Below, in pieces: positions 31,987 to 34,311 of a stretch of 34,311 bases of DNA. How positions within the stretch are numbered: the first letter of the stretch is position 1; each line of letters opens with the position of its first letter. Location: assembly GCA_019694575.1 (NCBI GenBank), contig JAIBBR010000050.1, forward strand, positions 1-34,311, given 5' to 3'. A program made the position numbers and the translations under genes. Under the pieces are notes generated by a model. It searched no databases. It saw nothing but the letters and a program-made list of their open reading frames with translations, and was not told the DNA's origin. The stretch is from Myxococcaceae bacterium. Its GTDB lineage: Bacteria; Myxococcota; Myxococcia; Myxococcales; Myxococcaceae.

Positions 31987-34155
31987 TTAAAGGTTCTCCT
32001 TGAAGAAGCCGGCAATGCGTTGCCACAAGCGCTCGAGCACCAACGGTTCAGGCACCATGTGCGTGAAATTCGACAGCGGCAGCACCTGGTGCGGCTTACC
32101 GGCGCGAAACAGGGCGTCAGAGAGCTTCAACGAGTGCACGAAGTACACGTTGTCGTCGCCGGTGCCGTGAATGAGCAGCAGCCCAGACGTGGCGTCTTTC
32201 ACATAGCTCATCGGCGAGCTGACTTCGTACGCGTGAGGGTGCGCTTGCGGTAGCCCCAAGAAACGCTCGGTGTAGTGCGTGTCGTAGTCGAGCCAGTCGG
32301 TCACCGGCGCTCCCGCCACCGCGGCCTTCACCACGTCAGAGCGTTTGAACGAGAGCAAGCTGGCCATCGTGCCGCCGAAAGACCAGCCGTAGACGCCGAC
32401 CCGCTTCATGTCCATCTCGGGTACTTCTTTGGCCAGCGCGGTGAGGGCGTTTATTTGATCATCAACCGTCGTCGTCGCGAAGTCGTACTTGATGGCGCGT
32501 TCCCAGTCGCGGCCACGGCGCGGTGTACCCCGCCCGTCGAACTTCACGACCACGTAGCCTTGATCAGCCACCCACTGCAAAAGCAGGTTTTCGCGCAACG
32601 AATCGACCACTTCGCGGTGCCCCGGCCCACCGTACACATTCAAAATCACCGGGAGCTTGCTGCCGCTCTTCACTCCGCCCGTCGGCCGCACGACGCCCGC
32701 CCAAAAACCGGGTTCGCCACCGACCTGGCGAATCTCCATGTTCAATTTCACCGAAGGCTCTACCGCCACTGAAGGCAGCTCGCCCACCACCGTGCCGTCG
32801 CTCTTGTGCACCGTGCTCTTCGGCATGTGCTGACGGCTGGTCTTGGCAATCACCAGCGCCTTGCCGTCTTCAGAAAGCTGGGCGGTTTGGGTGCCCGGGT
32901 CTTTGTCTTGCGGTTGAAAACGCATCGGCGCCGCGCCCCATTTTTGTCGCCACACTTCGGTCTGCGTCGGGTTGGGCCCACCGGCGAAGTACACTTGCCC
33001 AGTGACGTTGTCGAAGCCCACCCACTCGGCGAAGCCCGCTTCTTTCTTCACCCACGTCTCTTTGAACGAGCCGTCAGCATTGCGCAGCTCGATTTCAGGG
33101 CCGCCGTTGCGCTCGGTCAACCAGAAAAAGCCTGAGCCGTCAGCACGCCACTGGGGAAAATCTTGGTCCAAATTGAGCCACGCCGCATCGTGCTCCTCAA
33201 GCAAGCGTTGCGTCTGGCCGGTGGCCGCGTCGATGCGCAACAGCTCTTGCATTGTCTGCTCACGGTTTTGCACCAACACCGTCAGAGCCCCTTGCGACGG
33301 CCAATTTACCGTCGCCACGTAGGGGAACTTCTCGACGTCCCATTGCACTTGCCGCGGCTTGCCGGTGCCCGACACCGGCTTCACCCACAACGCCACCCGC
33401 ACGTTCTGCTTGCCGGGGCGCGGGTAATAAAACTGTTCTGCGTGGGCTTCGGGGTGCATCGGGTCAGCGATTGAAAACTGCTCCATGCCGGCGTGGTTCG
33501 ACGATTGGTAAATCACCTGCTGGCTGTCGGGCGAAAACCAGAAGCCCGAAAAGCGGCTCATTTCTTCTTGCGCCACGAATTCGGCCAAACCATTCGGCTT
33601 CTCATCGGTGCCGCCTTGGGTGACGCGCTGCTCGCGGTTCTTCGCAAGCGCAATCACGTACACGTCGTTGGCCCGCACGTAGCCAACTGAACGGCCATCG
33701 GGGCTGAACTTGGGGTCAATCGCCGCGCCTTCGCCGGTTTTCAGTTCGGTGACGAATTGGCTGGCCAGCTCGACAACGTACAACCGGCCCGAGAGCGCGA
33801 CGAGAATGCGCTGGCCATCTTTCGAGAGCGCAAATGACGTGAACCCCCGCGCGCTCACCCGCATGCGCTCGAGCCGGGCTCTTTCTGCAACCGACAATTG
33901 CTCGGCCGCGCCTTTGAGCAGCGCGGCGGGCGTGAGCAATTCGCGCGTCTGCCCACTGGCGACATCGAAGGCATAGAGCAGCTGCCCCGGGTCAGTGGCT
34001 TGGGCGCGCAGAAAGAGCACTGTCTTGCCGTCGGGCGTGAAGACGGCCGAACTGGGCCGCCCCGCGAGGTAGCGCCGCGTCTGGGCGTACTCGCGAAGAA
34101 ATTCGTTACCAAGGGGGGCTGCCGCTATCACCAGGGCCATTGCGAACACGCTCAT
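31987..34155 (-). CDS. S9 family serine peptidase (dipeptidyl-peptidase IV-like)
   Basis: This is a 722-residue secreted enzyme. A signal peptide (MSVFAMALVIAAAP) is followed by a beta-propeller half with WD/PD40-like blades (VFTPDGKTVLFLRA, PKFSPDGRSVGYVRA, FWFSPDSQQVIYQS) up to about residue 450. The C-terminal alpha/beta hydrolase has S592 in VYGWSFGGTMAS, D667 in HGTGDDNVYF and H699 in NFTHMVPEP, the order and spacing of the DPP IV triad. An E-E dipeptide in VAQEEMSRFSGFWFS corresponds to the substrate amino-terminus anchor of DPP IV. It likely removes N-terminal dipeptides in the periplasm or outside. It starts a minus-strand run that includes the hotdog gene and the efflux genes. Confidence 0.92.
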   Translation of the reverse strand: MSVFAMALVIAAAPLGNEFLREYAQTRRYLAGRPSSAVFTPDGKTVLFLRAQATDPGQLLYAFDVASGQTRELLTPAALLKGAAEQLSVAERARLERMRVSARGFTSFALSKDGQRILVALSGRLYVVELASQFVTELKTGEGAAIDPKFSPDGRSVGYVRANDVYVIALAKNREQRVTQGGTDEKPNGLAEFVAQEEMSRFSGFWFSPDSQQVIYQSSNHAGMEQFSIADPMHPEAHAEQFYYPRPGKQNVRVALWVKPVSGTGKPRQVQWDVEKFPYVATVNWPSQGALTVLVQNREQTMQELLRIDAATGQTQRLLEEHDAAWLNLDQDFPQWRADGSGFFWLTERNGGPEIELRNADGSFKETWVKKEAGFAEWVGFDNVTGQVYFAGGPNPTQTEVWRQKWGAAPMRFQPQDKDPGTQTAQLSEDGKALVIAKTSRQHMPKSTVHKSDGTVVGELPSVAVEPSVKLNMEIRQVGGEPGFWAGVVRPTGGVKSGSKLPVILNVYGGPGHREVVDSLRENLLLQWVADQGYVVVKFDGRGTPRRGRDWERAIKYDFATTTVDDQINALTALAKEVPEMDMKRVGVYGWSFGGTMASLLSFKRSDVVKAAVAGAPVTDWLDYDTHYTERFLGLPQAHPHAYEVSSPMSYVKDATSGLLLIHGTGDDNVYFVHSLKLSDALFRAGKPHQVLPLSNFTHMVPEPLVLERLWQRIAGFFKENL

Positions 34156-34311
34156 CGTGAGAAAGCCGCTTACTACGCCTGTTTCACGCGGGCTTCACGA
34201 CACTTTGGAATGTGCGGCCAGAGCTGGGGAGCCGCTTAAGTGTGTCGTCTTCGCTACGTTAGGTGCGCCCATAATCCGCATCGCGGCGTCTCTCGTCTCT
34301 CGCCGCACGCA

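Noticed and set aside
34156-34311. A promoter or further gene at the right edge
   Set aside because: The 156 bases hold no frame with a recognisable product and no clear -35/-10 or -24/-12 pair; the S9 peptidase promoter may be here but I cannot point to it.

Overview
The window reads as chromosomal DNA of a GC-rich Gram-negative bacterium, most likely a member of the Myxococcota. This is inferred from gene content, not from a marker gene: a GAF-type sigma-54 activator, an FHA protein, Cys-rich surface lipoproteins, ECF sigma factors with unusual membrane partners, many outer-membrane barrel proteins, and SucA/SucB. There is no rRNA, tRNA, CRISPR array, insertion sequence or prophage. Coding density is very high, with many 4-base ATGA/GTGA start-stop overlaps.

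Layout. 1-2378 (+): the last codons of a cut gene, then a tightly coupled set of UbiA/MenA-like prenyltransferase, UbiE/MenG-like methyltransferase and ferritin-like diiron protein, which looks like a lipid-quinone or related prenyl pathway. 2414-7464 (+): an outer-membrane barrel protein and a 1275-residue metzincin lipoprotein. 7480-10789 (-): an overlapping fabI (InhA-like)-kefF-kefC operon. 10898-11407 (+): an FHA protein. 11490-14409: a Cys-rich lipoprotein (-), then a periplasmic/barrel protein, an ECF sigma factor and a membrane-anchored partner (+), called module A. 14659-17120: a DUF1508-repeat lipoprotein (-) and a divergent GAF-AAA-HTH sigma-54 activator (+), with a -24/-12 promoter, an upstream palindrome and an intrinsic terminator all readable around the lipoprotein gene. 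17117-17761 (-): a small barrel protein. 17803-21891 (+): sucA-sucB. 21892-22746: the only long gap, holding a 15-copy perfect 8-bp tandem repeat and a probable gene remnant. 22747-25778 (-): Cys-rich lipoprotein, periplasmic/barrel protein, ECF sigma factor and membrane partner, called module B and paralogous to module A. 25937-34155 (-): an S9 peptidase, a hotdog-fold protein and a TolC-MFP-RND tripartite efflux system.

The most interesting structure is the module present twice about 10 kb apart. In each copy an ECF sigma gene is followed by an overlapping gene for a one-TM protein that lacks a visible zinc anti-sigma motif, and is preceded by a secreted protein with a conserved N-terminal domain and a C-terminal beta-rich part carrying a Cys pair. 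A Cys-rich lipoprotein gene lies next to it. I infer a cell-envelope signalling system. The second clear regulatory unit is the sigma-54 activator facing its apparent DUF1508 lipoprotein target.

Several starts were moved from the longest open frame because a Shine-Dalgarno sequence, a signal peptide or a start-stop overlap supports an internal codon. This is stated entry by entry.
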